From Verrucomicrobiota bacterium (GTDB lineage Bacteria; Verrucomicrobiota; Verrucomicrobiia; Opitutales; Opitutaceae): DNA of 39,753 nucleotides. Location of the stretch: assembly GCA_018239675.1 (NCBI GenBank), contig JAFEGX010000147.1, positions 1 through 39,753 on the forward strand, read 5' to 3'. Positions 14,620 to 23,176 of this stretch are shown here, in pieces (the stretch's first letter is position 1; each line of letters begins with the position of its first letter). A program made the translations under genes and the position numbers. The notes under the pieces were generated by a model. The model worked only from the letters and a program-made list of their open reading frames with translations. It was not told where the DNA came from and did no database searches.

Positions 14620-15921
14620 CTAGAGCAGGAGACATCCGGTCAGGAGCAGCACGGGCAGCAGCAGGGGCAGGCTGTACCGGAAGATGTAGCCGCCAAAACT
14701 CGGACAGTGCACCCCGGACTCGTGGGCGATCGCCTTCACCATGAAGTTCGGGCCGTTCCCGATGTAGGTCATGGCCCCGAAAAAGACCGAACCCAGGCTC
14801 ACGCCCAGCACCAGCCGCGGCGCGTGGGCGAGGAGCAGCGGTGCCGGCGGGGCCAGGGCGGGTCCGGCGGCCGGGGAGTGGGCCGCCACGGTGGCGTGGG
14901 CGAGCGCGAAGAAATTTGCGTAGGTCGGGGCGTTGTCGAGCACCGACGAGAGCGTGCCGCTGGCGAGGTAGTACTGCCACGGCTCGGTCAGCCCGAGGGC
15001 CGGCCCGCGCGACGCAAGAAAGTCCAGCGCCGGCAGCATGGTGACAAAGATGCCGGCAAAGAGCCAGGCGACCTCCTTGAGCGGGCCCAGGCTGAACTGA
15101 TTGCGGGCGTGCACGGCCGGCGGCGTGAACCGCAGGCTGGCGGCGGCCGCGCCGACCATGACGATCTCCCGCAGGCCGGGCACCGGCGGGAGGAAGACGG
15201 CGCCGATGATCACGAGGAGCAGCAGGACGTTGCCCGCGCCGCCGAATTGCCAGGTTTCCGCGTGCTCCGCCGCCGCGGCCTGCAGCCGGCGCGGCAGGCG
15301 CCGGAAGCTCCGCCGATCCAGCAGCCAGAAGACGAACAGCACCAGCCCCACCGTCGCGAGCCAGGGCCGCACCCCCCGCGCGGCCAGCCAGAAGAACGGC
15401 ACCCCGCGCAGGTAGCCGAGGAACAGCGGCGGGTCCCCGACCGGGGTGAGCGCGCCGCCGATGTTCGAGACCAGGAAAATGAAGAAGACGACATGGTAGG
15501 CGCTGATCCGCACCTTGTTCATCCGGATCCACGGCCGAATCAGGACCATGGAGGCGCCCGTGGTACCGATCACGTTCGCCACCACCGCGCCGACCGCGAG
15601 AAAGCCGACGTTGGCCAGCGGCGTCGCCTCGCCGCGGACCTGGACGTGAATGCCGCCGGCGATGGCATAGAGCGAACCGATCAGGCAGAGGAACGAGCCG
15701 TAGTCGGCCCCCGTGTGCAGGAGCGCCTGGCGCCCGTCCGGCACGGCGACCAGATAGTAGCCCGCCACGAGCGCCGCCAGCAGCCCGATGACAGCCGGGT
15801 AGCCATGGTCCCATCGCGCCTTCAGCCAGGCAGGAGCCAGCGGCATGACCGCGATGAGCAGCAGCAGGAGACCGAACGGAGCGAGGGTGTAGGCCGGGAT
15901 GACGGCCAGGCAGGGGGACAC
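14620..15921 (-). CDS. NhaD-type sodium/proton antiporter (ArsB/NhaD superfamily)
   Basis: A 433-residue integral membrane protein with about 10-12 hydrophobic segments. Superfamily motifs are the VANVIGTTGASMVLIRP block, SNIGGALTPVGDPPLFLGYLRGVPFFW, and SSVLDNAPTYANFF in the second half, with acidic residues in both re-entrant regions as expected for cation exchange. It probably exchanges sodium for protons, although the superfamily also transports other ions and the substrate is not proven. The start is a GTG at 15921, and no in-frame ATG lies before the first membrane segment. It follows glnK by 28 bases and may be the last gene of the amtB-glnK operon. Confidence 0.88.
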   Translation of the reverse strand: MSPCLAVIPAYTLAPFGLLLLLIAVMPLAPAWLKARWDHGYPAVIGLLAALVAGYYLVAVPDGRQALLHTGADYGSFLCLIGSLYAIAGGIHVQVRGEATPLANVGFLAVGAVVANVIGTTGASMVLIRPWIRMNKVRISAYHVVFFIFLVSNIGGALTPVGDPPLFLGYLRGVPFFWLAARGVRPWLATVGLVLFVFWLLDRRSFRRLPRRLQAAAAEHAETWQFGGAGNVLLLLVIIGAVFLPPVPGLREIVMVGAAAASLRFTPPAVHARNQFSLGPLKEVAWLFAGIFVTMLPALDFLASRGPALGLTEPWQYYLASGTLSSVLDNAPTYANFFALAHATVAAHSPAAGPALAPPAPLLLAHAPRLVLGVSLGSVFFGAMTYIGNGPNFMVKAIAHESGVHCPSFGGYIFRYSLPLLLPVLLLTGCLLL

Positions 15922-15949
15922 GGTCGGCGGACCCGGCAGGGCGGGCGGA

Positions 15950-16650
<701 letters not shown>

Positions 16651-16674
16651 GGATGGAGTGCGGTTGTTCGAGCC

Positions 16675-18360
16675 TCAGCCGCGCGGCATCGGGGTTTCCG
16701 ACTGCTTATCCATCACCATGCCGGCGTAGCCGGTGACGCCCATCTCGGGAATATCGAGGCCCTCGATCTCGACCTCGAGCGACACGCGGTTACCCACGGT
16801 CTTCTCGGCGAGGAAGTAGACGATGAACGAAAGGATCGAAAGCGTGACGAAGCAGACCACGACGCCAATCAGCTCGGCCCAGAACTGACTGAGGCCGCCG
16901 CCGTAGAACAGGCCCCGGACCGTCCCCGCGACGCCGTTCCAGCCGTCGCCATAGGTGCCGTCGGCGAACAGGCCGATCGACAGGCAGCCCCAGGCGCCGT
17001 TCACGCCGTGGACCGAGATGGCGCCGACCGCGTCATCGATCCGGGCCTTGTCGAAGAAGAACACCGCCTCGACGACGAGGATGCCGGAGATGAGCCCGAT
17101 GATCGCCGCGCCGCCCGCCGAGACGAACGCGCAGGGGGCCGTGATCGCGACGAGCCCGGCGAGCATGCCGTTGCACATCATCGACGGGTCCGGCTTCTTG
17201 GTCTTGAACCACCACATGTAGAGCGTGGTCGCGAGCGCGCCGGTGGCCGAGGCGATCATCGTGTTGACGGCCACGACCGCGATGCGCAGGTCCGTGCCGG
17301 CGAGTGTCGAGCCCGGGTTGAAGCCGAACCAGCCGAAGGCGAGGATGAACGTGCCCGCCATCACCATGGGGATGTTGTGGGGCGTGATGGGATGGACCAG
17401 CTTGCCGGTCTTGTCGTACTTGCCGTGGCGCGGGCCGATCAGCCACGCGAAGATGAGCGCGATCACGCCGCCCTGCATGTGCACGACAGAAGAGCCCGCG
17501 AAGTCCACGTGGCCGTGGCCGAGTCCGAAGTTCGTGCCGAGCTGCGCGAGCCAGCCGCCGCCCCACACCCAGTTGCCGTAGAGCGGGTACATGATGGTGC
17601 CCACGCAGCAGCCGTAGATCATGAATGCGGAGAACTTCCAGCGCTCCGCCGCCGCACCGGTCGGGATCGTCGCGGTCGTGTCCATGAAGACCATCTGGAA
17701 GAGGAAAAGCGCGAACGCCGCCGTGTCGTAGCCGGCGCCCTGGAGCAGGAAGCCCTTCAGACCGAGCAGGCCGAAGGGATGGCCGAACAAGGTCACGGTG
17801 TACTCGTTGTTCAGCCCCGCGTAGCCGCCCATCGTGCCGATGGCGCCCAGGCCGCCGAACATGAAGGCAAAGCCGCACACATAGAACCCGAGCATGCCAA
17901 GCGGATAGATCATGAAGTTCATCGCCATGGTGTGGCCCGCGTTCTTCGCCCGGCAGAGCCCCGTCTCCACCATGGCGAAGCCGGCCTGCATGAACATCAC
18001 GAGGAAGCCCGTGACGAGCGTCCACATGAAGTTGATCGCGACCCGGTTGTGCCCGACGCCGTCCGCGAGCTTGACCGCCAGCGGCTCGGCCGCGGCCTGC
18101 TTGGCGTAGTCGTCAGCGGCCTGCTTGGCGTCGTGGTAGGCCTTCACCTTTGCCGCGTCCTTCTGGTCGTCCGTGCTGAGGTCGGCCGGCGCGGCCACGA
18201 CAAAGCTCGGGACATCGGCGATCGCGCCGGTCGCGGTGCCGGCGGGATCCGGTTTCGGGTCATCGGCCCGGAGCGCGGGCGCGGCGACGCTGCACATCAG
18301 CGCCAGCCCGAGCAGGGCCGAGCGCCACCATAGGAGGCCAGGGTATCGTTGGATCATCAT
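16675..18360 (-). CDS. amtB: Ammonium transporter (Amt family) with N-terminal extension
   Basis: A 561-residue ammonium channel. A signal peptide (about 1-32) is followed by about 85 residues of Ala/Asp/Lys-rich periplasmic sequence, then the Amt core with about 11 membrane helices. The twin pore histidines are present at H294 (VVHMQGG) and H451 (SVHGVNGAWG), as are VDFAGSSVVH with the conserved Asp and GFAMVETGLCRAKN near the first helix. At 561 residues it is longer than E. coli AmtB (about 430); the excess is mainly the N-terminal extension, a layout known in other phyla. The start could be either ATG of the MM pair (18360 or 18357). It leads the operon amtB-orf-glnK-antiporter. The paired histidines and the glnK linkage make the call firm. 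Confidence 0.96.
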   Translation of the reverse strand: MMIQRYPGLLWWRSALLGLALMCSVAAPALRADDPKPDPAGTATGAIADVPSFVVAAPADLSTDDQKDAAKVKAYHDAKQAADDYAKQAAAEPLAVKLADGVGHNRVAINFMWTLVTGFLVMFMQAGFAMVETGLCRAKNAGHTMAMNFMIYPLGMLGFYVCGFAFMFGGLGAIGTMGGYAGLNNEYTVTLFGHPFGLLGLKGFLLQGAGYDTAAFALFLFQMVFMDTTATIPTGAAAERWKFSAFMIYGCCVGTIMYPLYGNWVWGGGWLAQLGTNFGLGHGHVDFAGSSVVHMQGGVIALIFAWLIGPRHGKYDKTGKLVHPITPHNIPMVMAGTFILAFGWFGFNPGSTLAGTDLRIAVVAVNTMIASATGALATTLYMWWFKTKKPDPSMMCNGMLAGLVAITAPCAFVSAGGAAIIGLISGILVVEAVFFFDKARIDDAVGAISVHGVNGAWGCLSIGLFADGTYGDGWNGVAGTVRGLFYGGGLSQFWAELIGVVVCFVTLSILSFIVYFLAEKTVGNRVSLEVEIEGLDIPEMGVTGYAGMVMDKQSETPMPRG

Positions 18361-18428
18361 GGATGGAATAGGGCTCGCCCGGTCGGACGGGCCGGTTGCG
18401 GGTTGGACGGAAAGGCGGGCCGGCCAGT

Positions 18429-18457
18429 GGCGGCCCCCGGATGACGCGGGGGCCGCC
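18429..18457. promoter_or_regulatory. Perfect 11-bp GC hairpin in the amtB leader
   Basis: Arms 18429-18439 and 18447-18457 (GGCGGCCCCCG and its complement) enclose a 7-base loop. It lies 70-97 bases upstream of amtB and about 200 bases past the kdpE stop, so it could be a leader structure or a late terminator without a T-run. The remaining 18361-18662 holds no gene. It contains an A/T-rich patch (18630-18655) and a TGCAT-N-ATGCA inverted repeat (about 18562-18572) that could be promoter elements for amtB. Confidence 0.45.
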
Positions 18458-18662
18458 GGTTTATGGCCTGGCATACTCCCCAATCCCAAAGCGGGGCCGG
18501 GGAAGGACTGGCGGCGCGGGACCCGTGGCCGGTTCGGGCGATGGGGCGGAGCGACGCGCGATGCATGATGCACCGTGTCTCAGCACCCGATGTACCACGC
18601 CCCGTTGACAGGTCGTTGATAGTCGCGGCGAAAAAATAGACGAAAAATATACGAGCGCGGCG

Positions 18663-19370
18663 CTAGGTTCCCGCGGGTTCGCTCACGAACCGGTAGCCAA
18701 CGCCCGACTCGGTCAGGAAATGCCGCGGGAAGTCCGCGTCGTCCTCGAGCTTGCGCCGCAGCCGGAGCATGTACGTGCGCAGGTAGTGAGTGTGCCGCTC
18801 GGCGTTCGGGCCCCACAGCTCGCGGAGAATCTGGCGATGGGTGAGCACCTTGTCGCGATGGGCGACGAAAAGCTGCAGCAGCGCGTATTCCATCGACGTG
18901 AGATGCAGCGGCGCCCCGTCGCGCGCCACCCGGCGCGCCGCGAGGTCCACCTCGATGCGCCCGAACCGGAAGCGGCTAGCGGCCACCGCGGGCTTGATCC
19001 GCCGCAGCAGCGCCCGCAGCCGCGCGAGCAGCTCGGCGCTGCCGAAGGGCTTCGTGAGGTAATCGTCCGCGCCCGCGTCCAGCGCCGCCACCTTCCGGTC
19101 CTCCTGCCCCAGCACCGAGAGGATCACGACCGGCACCGGGCTCCACTCCCGGAGGCGGCGCAGGAGCTCGATCCCGCTTTCGTCGGGAAGGCCCAGGTCC
19201 AGGATCACCGCGTCCGGCCCGCGCCGCACCAGCTCGGCCTGGCCCGCCTGCGCCGTTGGCGCCTCGCGGACCGCGTAGCCGGCGGCCTCGAGCGTGAGGC
19301 GGAGCAGGCGGCGGATCTGAATCTCGTCGTCGACGACGAGGATGTCGGGCCGGGTCGGGTCAGCGGTCAT
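18663..19370 (-). CDS. kdpE: KdpE-like OmpR-family response regulator
   Basis: A 235-residue two-domain regulator. The receiver domain (about 8-120) has the acidic pair D14/D15, phosphoacceptor D58 in VILDLGLPD, and the switch lysine in DDYLTKPFG. The C-terminal winged helix (about 135-230) includes LTSMEYALLQLFVAHRDKVLTHRQILRELWG and HYLRTYMLRLRRKLE, the KdpE-like pattern. It overlaps the upstream kinase gene by 11 bases, so the pair is co-translated. In E. coli KdpE activates kdpFABC in response to low potassium, but no potassium transporter genes are in this window. The target here is therefore unknown. Confidence 0.92.
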   Translation of the reverse strand: MTADPTRPDILVVDDEIQIRRLLRLTLEAAGYAVREAPTAQAGQAELVRRGPDAVILDLGLPDESGIELLRRLREWSPVPVVILSVLGQEDRKVAALDAGADDYLTKPFGSAELLARLRALLRRIKPAVAASRFRFGRIEVDLAARRVARDGAPLHLTSMEYALLQLFVAHRDKVLTHRQILRELWGPNAERHTHYLRTYMLRLRRKLEDDADFPRHFLTESGVGYRFVSEPAGT

Positions 19371-21042
19371 CGTCCGGGACCTCCGCCGGTTCGGCGAACG
19401 GCAGGAGCAGGCTGAAGCATGCGCCGCCGCCAGGCTCGTCGCTCACCACCGCGTCACCGCCCTGGGCGAGCATGAAGCCGCGCGCAATCGAAAGACCAAG
19501 GCCAAGGCCGCCGGCCGGCGCGCGCGGTCCGCGCTGGAACTTCTGAAACAGGTCGCGCCGCCGTTCGACCGGGATGCCTGGGCCGCGGTCGCCGACCTCC
19601 AGACGCAGCCGCGGGTTCACGACGTCGCAGCGGGCCGCGATGCGCACCGCGCTGCCCGCCGGCGTGTGGCGCGCCGCGTTCAGGAGCAGGTTCGCGAGCG
19701 CATGTTCCGTGAGCACGGCGTCGGTGCGCACCAGTGGCACGTCGGGCTCGATCTCCAGCGTGACCGGTCGGTTCGCCAACGCGTCGCCGGCGCGCCGGCG
19801 GGCTGCAGTGATCAGGTCGCGCGGGTCGCACCAGTCGAGGCGGGGCCGGACCGCGCCGCTCTCGAGCCGCGTCTGGTGCAGCAGGTTCGCCACGGTGTCG
19901 TCGAGGCGGGCCGCGGCCGTGCGGATCTCGGCGGTCAGCACCGTGGTCGGCCCGCCGGGGGCAGCCTCGAGGCGCTCGACGGCGGAGCGCAGCACGGCCA
20001 GCGGCGTCTTGAGCTCGTGGGACACCGAGTCGAGCAGCGTCCGGTGCAGGCGTTCCGACTCGGCGAGCCGCCGCTCGCGCTCGCTGGCGGCGCGCAGCTG
20101 CTCGCGCTCGACCAGCAGGGCGATCTGTGCCGCGAACGCCTCGATCAGGTCCCGCTGGGGCAGGGTGAGCGACCTGACCGCGGCGGGCAGGGCCACCACG
20201 AAGACGCCGAGGGCGCGCTCGGCGCGGCGCAGCGGCACGTGCAGGGCGGGTGCCAGATCGGCGGGATGGGCGAGGCGGCCGACTGCCACGCCGGCGTGCC
20301 GGGCGCGGGGCGCCGCCGCGGCGTCGGCGGCGGTGAGGGGATACGAGCCCGCGGGGTGGGGTGCCAGCTCGCCGGTCTCGCCGGCGAGCAGGAGCGCGGT
20401 GCGGGCGGAAAACAGCCCATCGGCCTGGCGCAGCGCCGCCGCCGCGGCCTCGTCGAAGCTGCGCGCCGCCGTCAGCGCGCGGCTGAGGTGGAGCAGGGCG
20501 CTCGCGCGCCGCTCGCGCTGCCGTTCGGTCCGCTCCTGCGCCCGGATCCTCGCCGTGAGCTGTCCGCCGATGAGCGCGGCGAAGCAGTAGGTGCCCAGCA
20601 TCAGGCTGTCGTCAAAGTCGAGGACCGAGAACGAGAGCCGCGGCGGGATGAACACGTAGTTCCAGACCACGGCGCTGGCCACCGCCGCAAACAGCACCGG
20701 CCACCGGCCCACCCGGAGGCTGAGGGCGATGACCGCGAAGAGGTAAACGTAGCCGAAGACGTGGTAGGTGACGGGCGCGAACCAGCCGGCGAACGCGATC
20801 CCGAGCACCACCGCCGTCACCTCGGCCAGCTCCCGGACCGCGGAGGCTGGACGGGCCAGCCAATACTCGCGTCCCGGCGCCGGCGGGCTGCCGGGACCGG
20901 GCGGGAAATCGGCGGTGAGCACGAGCACGAGCGGTCCCTTGCAGCTCCCGTACCAGCCGGCCTCGTCCGCGGCGCTTTTCCACCGTCCGCCGACACCGCG
21001 CGGGCCGTGGGCAAGTTGTGAATAAATTCTCGGGATTTTCAC
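19360..21042 (-). CDS. KdpD-like sensor histidine kinase lacking the N-terminal KdpD domain
   Basis: A 560-residue membrane kinase. After about 70 residues of unclear sequence come closely packed hydrophobic segments that match the four-helix DUF4118 domain of KdpD (about 73-165, with FGYVYLFAVIALSLRVG and NYVFIPPRLSF). A GAF-like region (about 195-310), a HisKA helix with phosphoacceptor H342 in SVSHELKTPLAVL, and a HATPase with GDRGPGIP and GGLGLGLSIARG follow. Full KdpD is about 900 residues. The Usp/KdpD sensor part with its Walker motif is missing, so potassium sensing may differ. The start is a GTG at 21042, and a later start is possible because the first codons are unusually AT-rich at the third position. 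It is divergent from mraZ with a 77-bp shared gap. Confidence 0.9.
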   Translation of the reverse strand: MKIPRIYSQLAHGPRGVGGRWKSAADEAGWYGSCKGPLVLVLTADFPPGPGSPPAPGREYWLARPASAVRELAEVTAVVLGIAFAGWFAPVTYHVFGYVYLFAVIALSLRVGRWPVLFAAVASAVVWNYVFIPPRLSFSVLDFDDSLMLGTYCFAALIGGQLTARIRAQERTERQRERRASALLHLSRALTAARSFDEAAAAALRQADGLFSARTALLLAGETGELAPHPAGSYPLTAADAAAAPRARHAGVAVGRLAHPADLAPALHVPLRRAERALGVFVVALPAAVRSLTLPQRDLIEAFAAQIALLVEREQLRAASERERRLAESERLHRTLLDSVSHELKTPLAVLRSAVERLEAAPGGPTTVLTAEIRTAAARLDDTVANLLHQTRLESGAVRPRLDWCDPRDLITAARRRAGDALANRPVTLEIEPDVPLVRTDAVLTEHALANLLLNAARHTPAGSAVRIAARCDVVNPRLRLEVGDRGPGIPVERRRDLFQKFQRGPRAPAGGLGLGLSIARGFMLAQGGDAVVSDEPGGGACFSLLLPFAEPAEVPDDDR

Positions 21043-21052
21043 GCGTATCGGC

Positions 21053-21058
21053 TTGACG
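21053..21058 (+). promoter_or_regulatory. Possible -35 element of the dcw promoter
   Basis: TTGACG sits just before the MraZ-type boxes. A matching -10 would fall inside the boxes (TTGAAA at 21077-21082, 18-base spacing) and is poor, so this is a weak call. Confidence 0.3.
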
Positions 21059-21062
21059 GTTG

Positions 21063-21097
21063 TGGGTTAAAATGGGTTGAAATGGGGCGTTATGGGG
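21063..21097 (+). promoter_or_regulatory. MraZ operator: four TGGG boxes at 10-bp spacing
   Basis: TGGGT, TGGGT, TGGGG and TGGGG begin at 21063, 21073, 21083 and 21093, exactly 10 bp apart, with A/T-rich 5-bp spacers. This matches the known MraZ box layout (TGGGN repeats with N5 spacers in E. coli), where MraZ represses its own dcw operon. The last box ends 22 bases before the mraZ start. E. coli has three boxes; here there are four. Confidence 0.85.
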
Positions 21098-21119
21098 CAA
21101 ATGGCGCCCCGCACCCCAC

Positions 21120-21572
21120 ATGGCGCAATCAGGCAGAGCTTTTTACACCGGACTTTTCCGGCACACGCTCGACGACAAGAGTCGTCTGACGATCCCGTCG
21201 GCGTGGCGCTCGGCGCATGCGGAGGACGAACAGTTCCTCGCGACGCCGCACCCGGATGGCTACGTCGCGGTGCTGCCGCCGGCCGAGGTGGAGAAGCTGC
21301 ACGCGAAGGTGGCGCAGATGGCGCTCAGCGACGGTGCGGGCCAGGATTTTGTCGCGCGGTTCTTCGCGCAGACCCAGTCGTTCTCGTTCGACAAGGCCGG
21401 GCGCATCATGCTCGACGCGGCGCTGCTGGCGCACGCGGGCATCAAGCGCGACGCGGTCCTCGTCGGCTCGCTGACGAAGTTCAACATCTACGCGCCCGCC
21501 CGGTGGACCAAGGTGGAGGACCGCACGTCCGGCGAGAACTTCGGCGACCTCATGCGCCGCATCGGACTTTGA
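21120..21572 (+). CDS. mraZ: Transcriptional regulator MraZ
   Basis: A 150-residue protein with two SpoVT/AbrB-like DNA-binding halves. The first is FRHTLDDKSRLTIPSAWR (about 14-31) and the second is SFSFDKAGRIMLDAALLAHAGI (about 87-108); each carries the family DxxGR/DxKxR-type signature. MraZ forms large rings and represses the dcw promoter. The expected operator, four TGGG repeats, lies directly upstream. It is the first gene of the cluster and is followed by a 76-residue ORF after 2 bases. The ATG at 21120 is the only start consistent with the family N-terminus. Confidence 0.97.
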   Translation: MAQSGRAFYTGLFRHTLDDKSRLTIPSAWRSAHAEDEQFLATPHPDGYVAVLPPAEVEKLHAKVAQMALSDGAGQDFVARFFAQTQSFSFDKAGRIMLDAALLAHAGIKRDAVLVGSLTKFNIYAPARWTKVEDRTSGENFGDLMRRIGL

Positions 21573-21574
21573 TC

Positions 21575-21805
21575 ATGAAGAGTTCCGCCAAAGCCAAGGT
21601 TTCCGCAGTGCATGCGTCACTGCGCAAGGTCGCCGCCGCGCTCGCGCTGCGCCCGGCCTTTCCGGCGTGGATCGATGCCGAGTCCGGCATCGCGTTCCCC
21701 GCCGCCGTGGTCACCCCCCGCGTCCGCGACTGTCTCGTCCTCCGCCTCGTCGTGCGCAAGCCGGCGCCGGCCCGGTCCGCCTCCTATGCCCACGGCGCCC
21801 GCTGA
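21575..21805 (+). CDS. Small unknown protein between mraZ and rsmH
   Basis: A 76-residue protein, not recognised. It begins [27 protein letters not shown], a basic amphipathic stretch, then [30 protein letters not shown], which alternates like beta strands, and a basic tail. Third positions are strongly G/C, as in the neighbours, which favours real coding. The ATG lies 2 bases after the mraZ stop, and the end overlaps the longer rsmH start by 20 bases, so it is built into the operon. No function can be assigned. It is not the FtsL-like protein, which lies farther on. Confidence 0.65.
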   Translation: MKSSAKAKVSAVHASLRKVAAALALRPAFPAWIDAESGIAFPAAVVTPRVRDCLVLRLVVRKPAPARSASYAHGAR

Positions 21806-22742
21806 CGCCCCGCTTGCGACGATGACGCCCGGCCACCAGCCCGTCCTCCTGCGCGCGGTGCTGGTATTCCTCGCGCCCCAGGCCCACGGCCGCTACCTCG
21901 ACGCGACCTTCGGCGGGGGCGGCCACACGCGGGCCCTGCTCGCCGCCGCCCCGGACGTGCGCGTGACCGCCTTTGACCGCGACCCCGCCGCCCAGGACCG
22001 CGCCGCCGCGCTGGCCGCCGAGTTCCCGGGCCGGCTCGAACTGGTGAGCCAGGACTTCGGCCGGCTGGCCGACCTGCCGGCCGACGGGTTTGACGGCGCG
22101 CTTTTCGACCTCGGGGTGTCGTCGTTCCAGCTGGACGACGCGGCCCGCGGCTTCTCCTTCCGCCATGACGCCCCGGCGGACATGCGGATGGACCCCCGGA
22201 GCGGGGTGCCGGCGGCCCGCTGGCTCGAGACCGCCACCGAGGAGATGCTGGTCCGGGCGATCCGCGACTTTGGCGAGGAGACGCACTGGCGCCGGGTGGT
22301 GCGCGCGCTGCTCGCGGCCCGGGGCACGGGTGCGCTGGCGCGGACCACCACCTTGGCCGCGGTGATCGCCGACGCGATCCCGGCCCGCGACCGTCATGCC
22401 TCCCGGCTCCATCCGGCGACCCGCGCCTTCCAGGGCATCCGGATCGCGGTGAACGACGAGATCGGGGCGATCGAGCGCGCCCTGCCGGCGGCGTTCGCGA
22501 AGCTCCGGGCGGGCGGGGTGCTCTGCGTGATCAGCTTCCACTCGCTCGAGGACCGCCCGGTGAAGCAGTTTTTCCGCCGCCAGTGCGGCCAGCCGGTGGA
22601 CGCCGGCGATGCCACGCCGCAGGACCTGCGCGTGAAGCTGGCCGAGCCGCTCACGCGGAAGCCGGTGACGCCGGCGGACGACGAGCTTGCCGCCAACCCG
22701 CGCAGCCGGTCCGCGAAGCTCCGCGCGCTGCGCAAGCTCTGA
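21786..22742 (+). CDS. rsmH: 16S rRNA (cytosine-1402-N4)-methyltransferase RsmH (MraW)
   Basis: Methylates N4 of C1402 in 16S rRNA using S-adenosylmethionine. The 318-residue protein shows [10 protein letters not shown] at the start, the SAM-binding [64 protein letters not shown] and [18 protein letters not shown], which are all RsmH signatures. Two ATG starts are possible. The one at 21786 overlaps the preceding small ORF by 20 bases. The one at 21822 gives a shorter N-terminus ([10 protein letters not shown]) closer to many homologues. Neither has a Shine-Dalgarno site. It lies at the usual second enzyme position of the dcw cluster. Confidence 0.95.
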   Translation: MPTAPADAPLATMTPGHQPVLLRAVLVFLAPQAHGRYLDATFGGGGHTRALLAAAPDVRVTAFDRDPAAQDRAAALAAEFPGRLELVSQDFGRLADLPADGFDGALFDLGVSSFQLDDAARGFSFRHDAPADMRMDPRSGVPAARWLETATEEMLVRAIRDFGEETHWRRVVRALLAARGTGALARTTTLAAVIADAIPARDRHASRLHPATRAFQGIRIAVNDEIGAIERALPAAFAKLRAGGVLCVISFHSLEDRPVKQFFRRQCGQPVDAGDATPQDLRVKLAEPLTRKPVTPADDELAANPRSRSAKLRALRKL

Positions 22743-22772
22743 CGCCTTTTCCTCCGCCCTGAACCGCTCCAC

Positions 22773-23171
22773 ATGAAAGCCTCCTCCACCCACGCCTTTG
22801 TGAATCAGCTGCTGGTCTACACCCTGGTGATGATCTGCTTCAGCGGTTCGATCGGCCTCGGCACGGTGTGGATGCGCCACCAGATCTCGCAGACGGCCAA
22901 CGCCACGAAAGTCCTCGACGCGAAGATCGCGGAGCTCGAGCGCCGGGCAACCGAAAACACCGCGCTGATCGAGGCGGAGCAGACGCCGGGCGTCCTGCTG
23001 CAGCGCAACGCCGACTGGGGCCTGGGGCTGGTGAACCCGACCAAGGAGCAGTTTGTCGATCTCCCCGGCGACCCGGTCCGCCGGCTCGCGGCCAAGCACA
23101 ACCGCGACCTCTTCAACGACGGCGCCGCGCCGGTGGCCGTGTCCTTCCATCTCGCCGGCCTGACGCCCTGA
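22773..23171 (+). CDS. ftsL: FtsL-like division protein
   Basis: A 132-residue bitopic membrane protein: short N-terminus, one hydrophobic segment at about 13-33 (LLVYTLVMICFSGSIGLGTVW), then a helical, coiled-coil-like stretch (about 38-70: KVLDAKIAELERRATENTALIEAE). Its position between rsmH and ftsI, its size and its topology match FtsL, which is poorly conserved in sequence. FtsL would pair with an FtsB protein and FtsQ to regulate FtsWI. The C-terminal 60 residues (LVNPTKEQFVDLPGDPVRRLAAKHNRDLF) go beyond a simple coiled coil. The call rests on context and topology more than on motifs. Confidence 0.75.
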   Translation: MKASSTHAFVNQLLVYTLVMICFSGSIGLGTVWMRHQISQTANATKVLDAKIAELERRATENTALIEAEQTPGVLLQRNADWGLGLVNPTKEQFVDLPGDPVRRLAAKHNRDLFNDGAAPVAVSFHLAGLTP

Positions 23172-23176
23172 GTCCC

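Noticed and set aside
18440..18500. Sigma-54 promoter for amtB
   Set aside because: A TGGCAT occurs but on the wrong strand, and no TTGC follows at the required spacing.
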